DNA of 64,000 bases from NCBI GenBank assembly GCA_029964075.1, contig CM057149.1:17808197-17872196 (forward strand). The letters are read 5' to 3'. The notes under the pieces were generated by a model, which had not been told where the DNA came from, did no database searches, and worked only from the letters and a program-made list of their open reading frames with translations. The position numbers and the translations under genes were made by a program. Source of the stretch: Patiria pectinifera. Lineage: Eukaryota > Echinodermata > Asteroidea > Valvatida > Asterinidae. Shown here in pieces: positions 47,840-58,186 of the stretch. Position 1 is the stretch's first letter. Every line of letters starts with the position of its first letter.

Positions 47840-47998
47840 ACTATATTTTGGCTTGGTCAGAGTTCTGCTGAATCGAGGTTGGTCAGACTGATTTCACATC
47901 ACTTGGTTGTTTCCATTAGGTGCGTACTTGTACGAGTGTTTGCATCGCCGGTAATTTCTACCAATTTCGTGCCAAGGAAAAACAGAACTTCAAATTTG
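47840..47998 (+). other. Probable 5' non-coding exon of peptide gene B
   Basis: Counterpart of 36420-36593, ending at a GTAAGT donor at the homologous position (shared TTCTACCAA, CGTGCCAAG). Start unknown. See gene A counterpart for reasoning. Confidence 0.4.
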
Positions 47999-48101
47999 GT
48001 AAGTTCAAACCTCTCCGGTTATTTCATTCCAAGATGATCAAGGCGGAAGGGCCTCAACTGATTCACAAATGATTATGATATATCAATTGGTCTGGATTTA
48101 A

Positions 48102-48455
48102 AGGCATATATGATCATTTGCATTTATCCCGCAAGTCAAAAGCTTAGGCTACTTAAAGATCGTACTGGTAACGAAACTCTCCCGTGAAATTATTACGTCT
48201 GTCCTGCTGTCATCTATGATTTCTGACGATCAGATTGACTGATTTTGGAAGTAAAGAATTGAATACATGACGTGTAGGTGAAATCGTGTTCGGTGATCAA
48301 AAAGGTTGTGTATGTTTTTCACTGGGTTTTTTTTCTTAATGTGTAATAATTCACAGAGATTTTATGTTTTGAACATTCATCTTTGGAATTTTTGAGTGAT
48401 GTTATTATTGGAAAAAACAAAAGATACATAAAAAGCAAATGCTCCTTATGTGTCT
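48102..48455. mobile_element. TTAA-associated MITE, family C (copy 2)
   Basis: TTAA at 48098-48101, then AGGCATATATGATCATTTGC. It shares AAAGATCGTACTGG and TTTTGAACATTCATCTTTGG with 23081-23490. The right end is degraded where it meets the element at 48465. Confidence 0.55.
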
Positions 48456-48464
48456 GTCACTTTT

Positions 48465-48575
48465 CGTCGCGTTTTTTGTCCATACTGGCGAGCAGGTAGC
48501 ACCGCGCCTTCTCCATACCAGCGAACAGGTATAAACAACTGTGCTACACATTCGCCAGTATGGTAAAAACGCGAC
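48465..48575. mobile_element. 111-bp non-autonomous relative of the 58-63 kb transposon
   Basis: The left end CGTCGCGTTTTTTGTCCATA and right end CAGTATGGTAAAAACGCGAC (as read) match the terminal inverted repeats at 58191 and 63521. An internal CCATACCAGCGAACAGG repeats the subterminal word. TTTT lies on both sides, consistent with a 4-bp duplication. Far too short for coding, so it is a MITE mobilisable by the same transposase. Confidence 0.75.
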
Positions 48576-49599
48576 TTTTTTTTTTTTAAACATTCGTAAC
48601 CATTTATATATGACAGCAATGGTTCGCTTACGCTCTGCCTGTTAAATTCCAAATTAATTGGCCGTAATTATACACACGAGAGGAATATAGCCTCCACGTA
48701 CATTTGAAAAAAAGGTAATTTTTTCTTGAGCCAATAGTGCTATATATCATGTTATAATCAGAAACGAAAGAATTTGTCCAGAATACAAGCAAGCCTTATA
48801 ATGCGCAATTTATGCAATTTTTTTTGCCCAGTGTTTTGAAATATAAGAAGACACGGTCTTATGACGCATTCATTAGTAGTACATGGAAGATATAAACAAT
48901 GTATGGTTTGTTAATTGCAACGCGCTCCCGGGATTCTGCTTTGAATAATGTTCTTTCGCTGTGCCATAAATATCATCCGCAGTTAGTACAGGAATATGGA
49001 AACCTCAATTTGTTCCAACTGAGTAAACAAATCGTCAGAGGGCGTTGAAACATAGTTTTGAGAAAATCGACCCACAGGCGATTGGTTTTGCCGGGAAAAT
49101 TGGCAATGATCGAACAACGTGCATTTTTGCTACAATTGTCTCTTCGTGAAAACTGAAAATACGTTTTGGGTGAAATTTTCCCTTTATTGATTCTCATGAT
49201 CTCAATGATTTCATCTGATTTTGACAAAATAAATTCGCCAAGATGTCCGTTGCAATACACTTAATCGATTTCGGCCAAAAAAAAGAATTTCGAAAATTTA
49301 CTGATTTTTGCCAAAATTGTCTCTTCGTGAAAACTGTGACGAAATATAATGAGCATTCCGATCGTTCTACATTTATATTGTTAACGCAGGGGTGTTGTTT
49401 TGGGAGTACCGCGGGCGCACGCAATGTTAATGATCCTGTGTTGTTTTCTCAGCGACTTTACCCTATTCTTATGGCCGGATCGAGGACAAGTTTTGATGTC
49501 AGTGCCTCGTTTCTCTGCCTGTTCTCACCTTCAGTCTTGCCTTTGCTCTCAAAGCGTTTCGCTCTGCAGTAATTTGCAGGCTGTTGTACCGACGTGCTT

Positions 49600-49900
49600 A
49601 CAAGGGTAGATCGAGAACACACATTTTTTGGGAGGTGCCAACAAAAAAAATTTGGTCCCCGAAAAAGTGGGTCCCAAAAATGACGGCGTGGGGTTCGGGT
49701 GATTCTGGGGTGCGATCTGAGGCTATTATGACCACTTTATCCAAATCTTTCGGAGAAAAAAGATGGTAAGATGGTAGTGTACACAGTGCCTGCCTTTATT
49801 GCGACGGCCACTTAAACAAACAAAAAAGAAAAATTGGTTTCGTTTTTTTGGGGGGGGGGGCATGCCCCCGTTGCCCCCCCCCCCCCATCCGCCCTTGCGT
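49600..49900. repeat. Dispersed G/C-run repeat (copy of 795-1030)
   Basis: Shares GATCGAGAACACACATTTTT, GGTCCCCGAAAAAGTG, GTGCGATCTGAGG and TGCCTGCCTTTATTGCGA with the cadherin intron copy. Followed by G9 and C12 runs. Confidence 0.55.
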
Positions 49901-50646
49901 GCGTACTGCTGCTTTACAAGAATCGAAACAAACCTATGAAACAATACTCCTTTGACAATAATGGAAGCATTGACTTGATAATAAGTCAAATTTGAACATT
50001 TCGAGCGGATCGCATTATTGTATTTCTGTTATTCAGTGAATTATTCATGAGAATTATTCACGGATCATACAATTATTACCAGACAAATGTTCGTGGTCGG
50101 TTACGTATTCAAATCAAAGACTTTTTCTTTCCGACTTTCAAGTAAATTCCCAGCGAAACTAAAAATCAATTAAGTTAAGATCATCCAGTCATACTGGTAA
50201 AAACAAATGTGCAAATTTTAATAAGTGGGAAGAAAAAATCTACAGTTTTGCCAAAAAAGAGTGTTAAACTAACACCGGATCTTTCTCTTTTGCTCTTGAC
50301 ACAAATGTATCTGTTAAACGAGTGGTTCGTTATAGGTGTGGTCGGGACTACATCAGCCGATGAAATCATTATGATTTTCATTTGCGCAACAGTTTCCACC
50401 TGTTGCAATGAGTTACCATTCAACACTCCAGACACAAGAACCATTGCGTTTTAAGTAAATAAGTCTGGCAACTAGACAAGGCAATTATTGAGAAGCTCCC
50501 GGATGTCCGCGTGTATACCCATTGATCTCAGTGGTGTCAGTTTATTTAACATCGCCGTTTCAGCAGCAAAACTTAGTTGATTTTGTTTTTAATGTTTCTG
50601 TTTCTTACAGTATCAGGACCTACCAGCCGTTGAAGTGTCGCCACAC

Positions 50647-50811
50647 ATGATGTCCCGACTGTCAGTAACTTCGCTGGGCTTTGCCCTCTTTGTTTTGGCG
50701 GGAATCTGTTTCGTCTGCTCCCTGGCGCAAATGGACGAACAGCCGGAGGTCTTAAAAGTGAGGCACCCGTATTATTATGACTGGAACATCATGGAGCGCA
50801 GGGGACTTGGG
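50647..50811 (+). CDS. Eight-cysteine secreted peptide gene B, exon 1 (signal and pro-region)
   Basis: Fifty-five codons. The ATG at 50647 is chosen because its MMSRLSV aligns with MLSRFSV of gene A; the next ATG (50650) is also possible. The signal peptide is VTSLGFALFVLAGICFVCSL, followed by an acidic then Tyr-rich pro-region (MDEQPEVLKV, HPYYYDWN). The exon ends at a GTAAGG donor, phase 0. Upstream, TTTCTTACAG at about 50610 is an acceptor for a spliced leader. The signal is more conserved than the pro-region. Confidence 0.82.
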
Positions 50812-50984
50812 GTAAGGGAAGTTAGTCGAAAAAATAAATTATAGCTGTCCCCAGGGAATATCAATATGAGTCCACCAAGTATTGTAAAGTAACCTTACAT
50901 GTTAATGGAAAGATTCCGACATGTCTTTTTCTCTTTCTGTCTTAGCATAAACGTCTCTTAAACACTCATTCCACTGAATAAAGA

Positions 50985-51310
50985 TCCATCGGCGTCTCTC
51001 TGCTTCAAATACCATTAATTCATTCTCGATCGTATAAATGATGCCAACTATATCAATACCAATTATCGATCGACATCATCATTGATCAGTTTTCGATCGT
51101 ACATCATCAATAATCTTGGATCAAAAGTCATAAACAAGCACCATTCGTTGTAAACTATCTGTGATCAGTAATCGATTGGAAATCAATCAGCAATCACCGC
51201 TCATTACGTCGGCAGGCCCCGATCATTGAACTGGCTCGCCTTAGTAAAAAATAATCGATCAAAGTTGGATTTTATCGATCGAAAACGATTTTTATTGATG
51301 GGAGTTTAAA
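50985..51310 (+). repeat. ATCGAT-rich degenerate repeats in the intron of gene B
   Basis: Variants of TATCGATCGACATCATCATT, TTTTCGATCGTACATCATCA and AGTAATCGATTGG recur, corresponding to 40600-40915 in gene A. Confidence 0.55.
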
Positions 51311-51751
51311 AGTTTGTTTTTGCAGCTGTTATACGATTTTGATGATCGTAAATTGTAGAAAATTTGACATATATTGTTAGCTGCAGGATAGCAGCTCAAC
51401 GAATCATCACGTCTCTCCGTTAGTGGGTTAGTTAGTTAGTAACAAACGTTGACAATGTCTATTGCTCCTACAGATTCTGACCGATTCCAACCAAACTTTG
51501 TCAAAAGCATCAGTAGCCCAACCCCAAGATGTCACATGACCAAAATGGGGTCAAAGGTCATCATGTGATCACTGGGGTCAAAAACATGATAAAAACTACT
51601 CCTTCCAGAAATTACATGACACAATCAAGTGACTCATGTATGAACACAAATTCGTTGGCCCGCAGCTTCCGAGATATTTGCGATCGAGCTTGTTTTAATA
51701 TCCTGAAGTTGTACAATCTGGCGACAAATTTGGTAATGTTACCGATCCGTA

Positions 51752-51881
51752 CACTGCAAAAACTGCAGTGTATAATGTACACCACTGGTATCTATATACG
51801 ACCATGAAGTGTTAAATTTTACTGGTGTTGTCCTATATAGATACCGAATGGTGTTAAATTAACACTACAGTTTTTGCAGTG
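51752..51881. mobile_element. 130-bp MITE with CACTGCAAAAACTGCAGTGT ends
   Basis: TA at 51750-51751 and 51882-51883. The left end ACTGCAAAAACTGCAGTGTA is inverted in ACACTACAGTTTTTGCAGTG at the right, and inner arms also pair (GGTATCTATAT with ATATAGATACC). Lies in the intron of peptide gene B. Confidence 0.72.
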
Positions 51882-52051
51882 TAGCATCTCATTCAACAAG
51901 TTTAGGCTAGGTTTTTATTGTTTTGATTCGATAAATGCAGGTGGCAATCGGCTGTCAAACCGCAACATGGAAACTATCGATTGTTTTTTTTTTCTCTGGT
52001 TTCGATTTGTTCAGAATTGGGTTTTTTTTCTCTTTTGTTCGATTTGTTCAG

Positions 52052-52216
52052 GCCCGAGAGCAGTGCACCGGACAAGGCAAAGCGTGCACACCAAGGATCA
52101 CACGGTGCTGCGGCCGTATGGGTTGCTATGACTACGACGGGGAGAAGTGTGACGTCTCAAGGGAAAGATGCATCTGCCGAAATCGTCAATATACCGTGGA
52201 TTATTATAATTATTAG
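52052..52216 (+). CDS. Eight-cysteine secreted peptide gene B, exon 2 (mature peptide)
   Basis: Starts after TTTGTTCAG and ends TAG, completing a 109-residue prepropeptide. The mature part begins near AREQCTGQGKAC, with the identical cysteine spacing C-x6-C-x6-CC-x4-C-x7-C-x6-C-x-C. CCGRMGCYDYDGEKC and CICRNR are conserved with gene A. Loops between cysteines differ strongly and are more basic (PRITR, SRER) than in gene A. Non-cysteine change with a fixed scaffold fits diversifying secreted peptides. The C-terminus VDYYNY extends gene A's VEW. Confidence 0.85.
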   Translation, partial: AREQCTGQGKACTPRITRCCGRMGCYDYDGEKCDVSRERCICRNRQYTVDYYNY

Positions 52217-53018
52217 GTTTGTTTAACCTCGGTAGTCTTACAATCAATCGGTAGTATGATGCAATTGGACATGTGAAGCGCATGTTATTATTACCTCCAC
52301 CGATCGGAAGTTATGTTTTCATCGGCGTTGGTTCGTTTGTTTGTGGGTTAGTTTCTTGGTTGGTTGGATGGTTGGTTTGTCTCATAACTGAAAAAAGGTT
52401 ACGGACGGCTTTTCTGAAGAAAAAAAATGGGGGTGGTCCTTGGTACAAATACAAATCTATTAGATATTGGAAGTGATCCGGATCTGGGTCTGGATGCAGG
52501 ATTTTTCTAAAGCATTCTTCACCACTGTGTATGTGCGAATATGCCATGTGTACAGACCACGAACCTCTGTGTACAACTGAGCAGCTTCGTGTGCGTGCAC
52601 TGACCCGGTAACACATGCCTTATCACCCACCTAATCTAACCACACAAGTCAATGGACTAGACCATTTTTTTGCAATGGGGAGTGGAGAGGTATACCGACA
52701 CAGGCATATACATGTAGACTACAAAATGTTTGAGTTTAAGGATTTGTTTTATTGAATAACTAACGATACAAAGCGGACAACATTACTATTTTTCGATAAA
52801 TTCAGAATATGAGCATTCCTGTTGACATTTTTAATGTGAAATAAAACATTGATGTCCAGTGGATATGCGAGTATTTCTTTTGAGTGTACTCACAATATGG
52901 CAGAAAATTGTTTAGCTTTGGTGGAGGTTTGCGCTCTCTGGGTGCTTTCTAGTTATCAATGATATAATTTGCTTCTTTTTAAGGGATTCCACAATATATC
53001 TCAGCCTAATAAAAATCA

Positions 53019-53345
53019 AGTGCTGTGGTCTCGTAGTCTGGAGCATGGAACTCATGGTCTGCGGGTAATTCTGCAGGTTGTGGGTTCGAGTCCACCCTGG
53101 GGCTATGGTGCGTGTGCCCTTGGACAAGGCACGTCGTCACTCATTGCTTCTCCCCACCCAGGAGTACATGGGTACCAGTGAGGGCAAAGACTGTTATTGT
53201 GATTGATTCTGGCTGCTGTGATTAAGCTGTATATACTCCCCGAGGAGCGAATATTGTCTTGGATATTTCATTGGCCCATTGATCAGGGAAAATAATAATG
53301 TAAAGCGCTTTGATCTTAGTTAAAAGTGCAATATCAGTACATGTT
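53019..53345 (+). repeat. tRNA-derived SINE (family 2), longer copy
   Basis: B-box region GTTGTGGGTTCGAGTCC (about 53078-53094), then CCTTGGACAAGGCACGTCGT and the end word GTAAAGCGCTTTGATCTTAG near 53314. Homologous to 34259-34440 over the tRNA-like head. Confidence 0.72.
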
Positions 53346-54903
53346 ATCATCATAATTATTACTCAAATCAATACAATTGTACTCAAGATGTGCCTTTTGA
53401 TATTTCAAAGTTGCGTGACACCTTACTTCCGGTGTTACCGGAAGTGAAAATATAATAATTTTACCACGATTTATCTAGAAGTGTGGCTTGAAACTCCACG
53501 CGGGCATTGCATTCACCAATATTAATGCAAACTTCGAGTACAATGCAGTGGTGCCATAATCGCCACAATACATTGTAATACGATATCAACTTTTGTTTAT
53601 AACAGTATATCATATAGAATATCGAAGTTTGATGACAGCTGTCTTTGTTCTGGTTCACGCACTGGTTCGTTTACTCTGTTGTACTCAAGATGGGCCATTG
53701 ATATTTAAGGTAACGTAATACTTTACTTCTGATGTAACCGGAATTTTAAAGTATCTCACTCTCCAGAATATTATTAATCTTAAAGGATTAAAACTTCATG
53801 TCAGCTTTGAAACGTTTGTATAATACAATGATGTCATTATGTTGAACATGGTTGTGTTGTCATGACGGCATGAACTGGAATATTAGCACTAAACGCTTTG
53901 TGTGATTTAGTTTTAGTAAAAAATAACCTTCCAAGGTGAACAAATAAGGAGTTATATTTTGGGGAAAATAGAACGCCCCCTGGAAAACAGTTTTACTGTA
54001 CCTGTGTCAAAGCTGTATCGTTTACAACGTAACATCCGCAGATTTTTCGCATTGTCCAGAAATGTCTGGACAATGTGAAAAATGTCTCCGTTCGAGCCTA
54101 ATTATGTTTATCATTTGACCAAAGACAGTACGAGGATAACATATACAAAATAGCTAACCATAAGTACGATGAACACAAACGAAAAAAGAACGAAGACTAA
54201 CGATATGGTTGATTGATGAGCATCACCCAAAATGCATGTATACACCTAAGTGAGTTATAATGGTACAAATTTCCAAAATAATCAGCTTTGACACACCTAA
54301 CGTGCTTGTTTATAACGGAATTGAGAGGCAGTTTTTAACCATTTTCAATAGTTTGTGGCTGCACAATAATATTATGCCTTGATGCTTTTATTCTAGTAAT
54401 TTCTCATACTGTTTTCACTCCTTCCCTCCCCAAGTCCCCAGTTAATGCGTGGGAAGCTGTTTTGTTCTTCAATGAAATCGATTAAAGAGGTCATTTTTTT
54501 ATGTGTGAACCAAAAATACCAACAAGTTACGGTGACTGTAAAGAGTTTAGGAACAAAAGAGATGCATTATTTTACTATCAGCCATCACTCGGATTCAATG
54601 GGGAATCTTGAAGTGATGTTCATCACAGTTTTTTTTTGTATCACGGTAAGGATCGCATCTTAATTAGAATAAGAAGTCGAATGTATTATTGAGAAAATCC
54701 AAATCTCCCGGGATGATGAGATCCAGGAATCCGACAGGCAGTTGGTCAGAAATTAATGCGCAAAAAAGTGGTTTCCGTCATTCACAGAAAATCACAGGTA
54801 TTTCCACGACTGTCAACATGTGTTTTGATGTTCCGTATAGGGTTCCCTTGCTCCATCTTAAGTCCCATGGGCTCAGATTTTTGCCAGATGCTGGCCGACT
54901 ATC
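53346..54903. other. Intergenic, no gene supported
   Basis: AT-rich. Two segments (53393-53450 and 53685-53750) are near copies of each other, both with TACTCAAGATG, TTGATATTT and CCGGAA words, suggesting a local duplication. Nothing coding is recognised. Confidence 0.4.
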
Positions 54904-55248
54904 AAGGCGTTTTCACACTAGAACATTCTCGGAGTGGACGCAGGGTTAAACACATGCAGTGTTTCACACTTGAAAATTGTCAACCCTGCGCCAATCCAGC
55001 GTCAAACCTGATTGATTTCGCCCCGGGTTGAACTCAACCCTGCTCCAGACCAGGGTTGAGATGTTCAACCCGGGTTGAAATTCTTGCCAGGGCACAAAAC
55101 GTAAGCTGGGCTTACACGAAACAAGTGTGAAACGATGCGGGGTTGAACGCGTGGTTGAAAAATCAAAAACTCAATCTGGGGCAGCACACTGGGTTCGCAC
55201 AGGGTTCATTTTAACCCGGGTTGAGAGGCTCTAGCGTGAAAAGGCCTT
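54904..55248. mobile_element. MITE with AAGGCCTTTTCACAC-type ends
   Basis: The left AAGGCGTTTTCACACTAGAA is inverted at the right (CTCTAGCGTGAAAAGGCCTT). The interior is full of the word AACCCGGGTTGA and relatives in both orientations. A target duplication is not clear. Confidence 0.65.
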
Positions 55249-55644
55249 TCGATAAGTTCAGGTATTTTCCATTCGATGAATTGATGCAGGTGTCAATGGT
55301 CAAAACTGACACATTTTCTAAATGTTTTGCGCTCTTGATAATATTTTACTGAATATGTGCATCTGCAATGTCAAGTTCATGTAACCGTCAATTTTGGTAT
55401 TACCAAAAAATACAACTTTAATTCTTATCTTTTTAATTTTACAGGTTAATGCATGGTGGAAAAGCGACATTCTTTTTTTCTTTTTTTGGGAGGAATAATT
55501 CATTACACCATTGTTTACTGTCCATTAATAGACAATCAAAAGCATTTTTGGAACAGCTCTGTGGTTGTTCAGTCACAATAAAATTATTTTAATTGAGTTC
55601 AAATTAACGGGGTCTCTAACGTTCTGGGGTTGATGCAACATATG

Positions 55645-55870
55645 CGTATCTAAAAATAAACGTTTTTATGTTTGTTTTTGTCTGTGCATGGGCATAATAA
55701 ACATGTTTTCTCTGAGCTAACAAAAGAATGGTTCGTGACAGACCACATTAATTTTCTGGTGAACGTACCAGAGGAAAACTTCCAGTCTGACGACTGATCA
55801 TTTAGAAACTTTGCTATTACTCCGGATGTAAAGGTCAAGCAACTGTACGAAATATTATTTTCTGGATTTG
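55645..55870 (+). repeat. Partial third copy of the 56.3/63.6 kb repeat
   Basis: Shares GTTTTTGTCTGTGCATGGGC, ATAATAAACATG, GAGCTAACAAAAGAATGGTT and AAATATTATTTTCTG with 63890-64000. Confidence 0.5.
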
Positions 55871-56294
55871 CTGGATTAAAATAAAGAGGAAAAACTTCGT
55901 CTGATGATGTTATCAGTTAGCAGCTTTTTGGTGTTTTTGTGTATATTGCGAAGGGTCGTAGTCGTACATGCACCCTACGTTTAATACGTGTTAAAGTCAG
56001 GGCGGGACCGGGGGCCTGGGGGTTCTAATGCATTTGATGATTTGATTTAGACCTGTAAAGATCTAGCGACTTCACGTACACGGCAAATTGTTCATCAGAT
56101 GGCAAAGTGTAAAATTGATTCTCTATTTAGTACGTCAGTTTTGAACTAAAATCATTTATAATTTGATACATAACGTTGTCATGACGTCACACTCGTATGT
56201 ACATTTTGGGATCACGATTGATATTCCGTACAAGTTTCACATTCATGGGTTGTTTAAAAACAGATAACACGGAAAGAATAACCAGCACAAAACA

Positions 56295-56690
56295 AAGAAC
56301 TATTCTTCTAGCTTTTTACTTATATGAGCATTAATTTGCACTGATAAGTTGTTCTCAAAAGCCGGCCAGTCAACCAAATCATGAAAATGAATAGAAAAAT
56401 AAACCCAGTGTTTGTTCGCCGTTTCCTATGTTGAACATATTGTATGTCGGAAAATAGAGGTTTGTGATGGAAGCCATGATCTATACCTTTTGAAGCGCAT
56501 TTCTGGTGCTGCACATAATTATGGCTACTCAAAAATAGAGTTAGTGTTGAGTCTGACGGACTCTCTAACATCCTTGATGGAATTTATAGAACATACGTTT
56601 ATCTATGAAAAAAATGGTCTATATTTGTATTTGTCTTTGCATGAGCATAATAAAATTCTGCTGTGAGCTAACGAACGAATGGCTTCAGGA
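56295..56690 (+). repeat. Repeat copy matching 63562-63960
   Basis: Co-linear with the right end of the window: TTGTTCTCAAAAGCCGGCCA, GGAAGCCATGATCT, GAGCATAATAAAATTCTGCT and TGAGCTAACGAACGAATGG. The two copies are about 7.3 kb apart in the same orientation. Confidence 0.62.
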
Positions 56691-56751
56691 GACAACGGTC
56701 GTAAATACCGCGGGAGGGGAGACATACCCACCGTACTTTTTGACCATGGTT

Positions 56752-56989
56752 CAGGGCCCAATTTCTTGGCTCTGCTTACCGTTACTGAAAAATACCTGCT
56801 TACTATAGCAGAAAATTCCGTGTTTGCGATAAGCGTATTTCACGTGTTAGCGGGGAATTTTTTGCTCCTGCGCATGCGTATATACCGTTACGGGTAAGCA
56901 CATAATTGTTCTGCTAGCGCGGTTAGCGCAAAAGTTGTGGTCGTAAGCGCGGAATTCTGTGGTAAGCAGAGCCAAGAAATTGGGCCCAG
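56752..56989. mobile_element. MITE with GGGCCCAATTTCTTGGCTCT ends
   Basis: GGGCCCAATTTCTTGGCTCT continues into GCTTACC at the left. It is inverted without mismatch at the right (GGTAAGC to GGGCCC, about 56961-56987). About 238 bases, no coding. CAGGGCCCAATTTC-type ends are common among hAT-like MITEs. Confidence 0.72.
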
Positions 56990-58186
56990 ATTTGTTGTGG
57001 TAAGAAATAAAGAAATGGCGAAGTTCAGGTAATCTTGTAACTTTCCGATAGTCCAAATGTATTAATAGTTCCGAACATATGAGAACAAAAACTACAACAG
57101 CCTTAAATGCACCGTTTTGCGGCACTAAGAACGCGCAAGTTTATATTTGTATCATAAAACAGCGCACCCTAGTGTCCTGTGTAGTAGAGCCTTCCCCAGT
57201 CCCCCATGGCTCCGTAGTTTGCGACAGACGATATCTGTTCTAGGATTGGATGTCTTCAATGCGTCGACCTCTCACACGGATGTGACCTTTGACCTGCTGG
57301 TACCATACTTTCAATGGGTGCGATGTTCAAATCCGACGATTATTAACACTAAATCCCCCCTAACCAAGCTTGCTCTGTCCGTATTTTGTGCACAGGCGGA
57401 CATTATTACCAGAATAATTGTCTGGGTGTCAGAGCGGGGGGGGGGGTGTTTTGCATTACTTTTAATGAATTTCTATGAAAAAAAATTGACAGAACTGAAG
57501 GGTTTGACCCCCCCCCCTCCTTGATTCGCGCCTGGATGATCCCGTAGATCCATCAACAAAGAATAAATCGTACAAAAAGCATAATTGTTAACGATTATAT
57601 GGTTCCTCAGTATCACCCAATAACAAAGAAAGAAGAACCAAGATCAAAGGAAAGGGTGGTCGGGGACTCGATCAGCGCGATCACGAAATAAATCCAACGG
57701 CTTGCTTATACATCATCTGTAGAGCCACGTTCCTACGAGGTTCCGTCCGTATATGGAACCACGAAAAGCGCAGTTCGTTTGTCATTGTGCTCCCGGAATC
57801 TGAGGAATTCTTGGGATGTGTTAGTGAACATAATCTAGGAACTGTACCGACACCCCTATGTTCCGACACCCCTATGTTCCAACACCCCTCCCCTATATTC
57901 CGACACCCCTATGTTCCAACAACCCGCATAAAAGAAGGTGTTGTTTTACTTCCGGTTAGGGTTAGGTTTTGGGGTTGTTGTCGGCACATAGGAGTGTCGG
58001 AACATAGGGGTGTCGGAACATAGGGGTGTCGGAACATAGGGGTGTCGGAACATAGGGGTGTAACCGCATATAGTGTATAGAAATACTGGCGGGGTACTTC
58101 TCCGCCCCTATATAATATGTTCCTTACACAGGGCGACAGCCTTTCTGCAACACGGAGGGAACCCTAATTTTGGAAATGAGAGAGTG
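56990..58186. other. Intergenic with an inverted minisatellite
   Basis: No gene is supported. Between 57845 and 58065 is the 16-bp minisatellite described separately. G9 and C9 runs are at about 57438 and 57509. Confidence 0.4.
57848..58062. repeat. 16-bp minisatellite in two opposed arms
   Basis: The left arm repeats CCCTATGTTCCGACAC (57848-57920, about four units, some degenerate). The right arm repeats its complement GTGTCGGAACATAGGG (57990-58062, at least four units). The arms are separated by about 65 bases of unrelated sequence containing TTAGGGTTAGG. It can form a strong hairpin. Confidence 0.8.

Larger units (their letters stand above)
47240..52220 (+). repeat. Tandem duplication unit 2 (peptide gene B)
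   Basis: Homologous to 36000-41560. Anchors are GGGCGTCCATATGGCATCAG (47258), AGAGTTCTGCTGAATCGAGG (47859), TTGTCCAGAATACAAGCAAG (48774), both peptide exons, and AAAGATCCATCGGCGTCTCT (50981). Separated from unit 1 by about 5.7 kb that includes a LINE fragment and MITEs. Confidence 0.75.

Noticed and set aside
53040..53110. Functional tRNA gene
   Set aside because: The B box is good but the flanks continue into a SINE body shared with 34259-34440.
57147..57524. 125-codon plus-strand open frame
   Set aside because: No domain, no signal peptide, and it runs into homopolymer tracts; likely chance.
57848..58062. CRISPR-like array
   Set aside because: Repeats are directly adjacent with no spacers and the DNA is eukaryotic.
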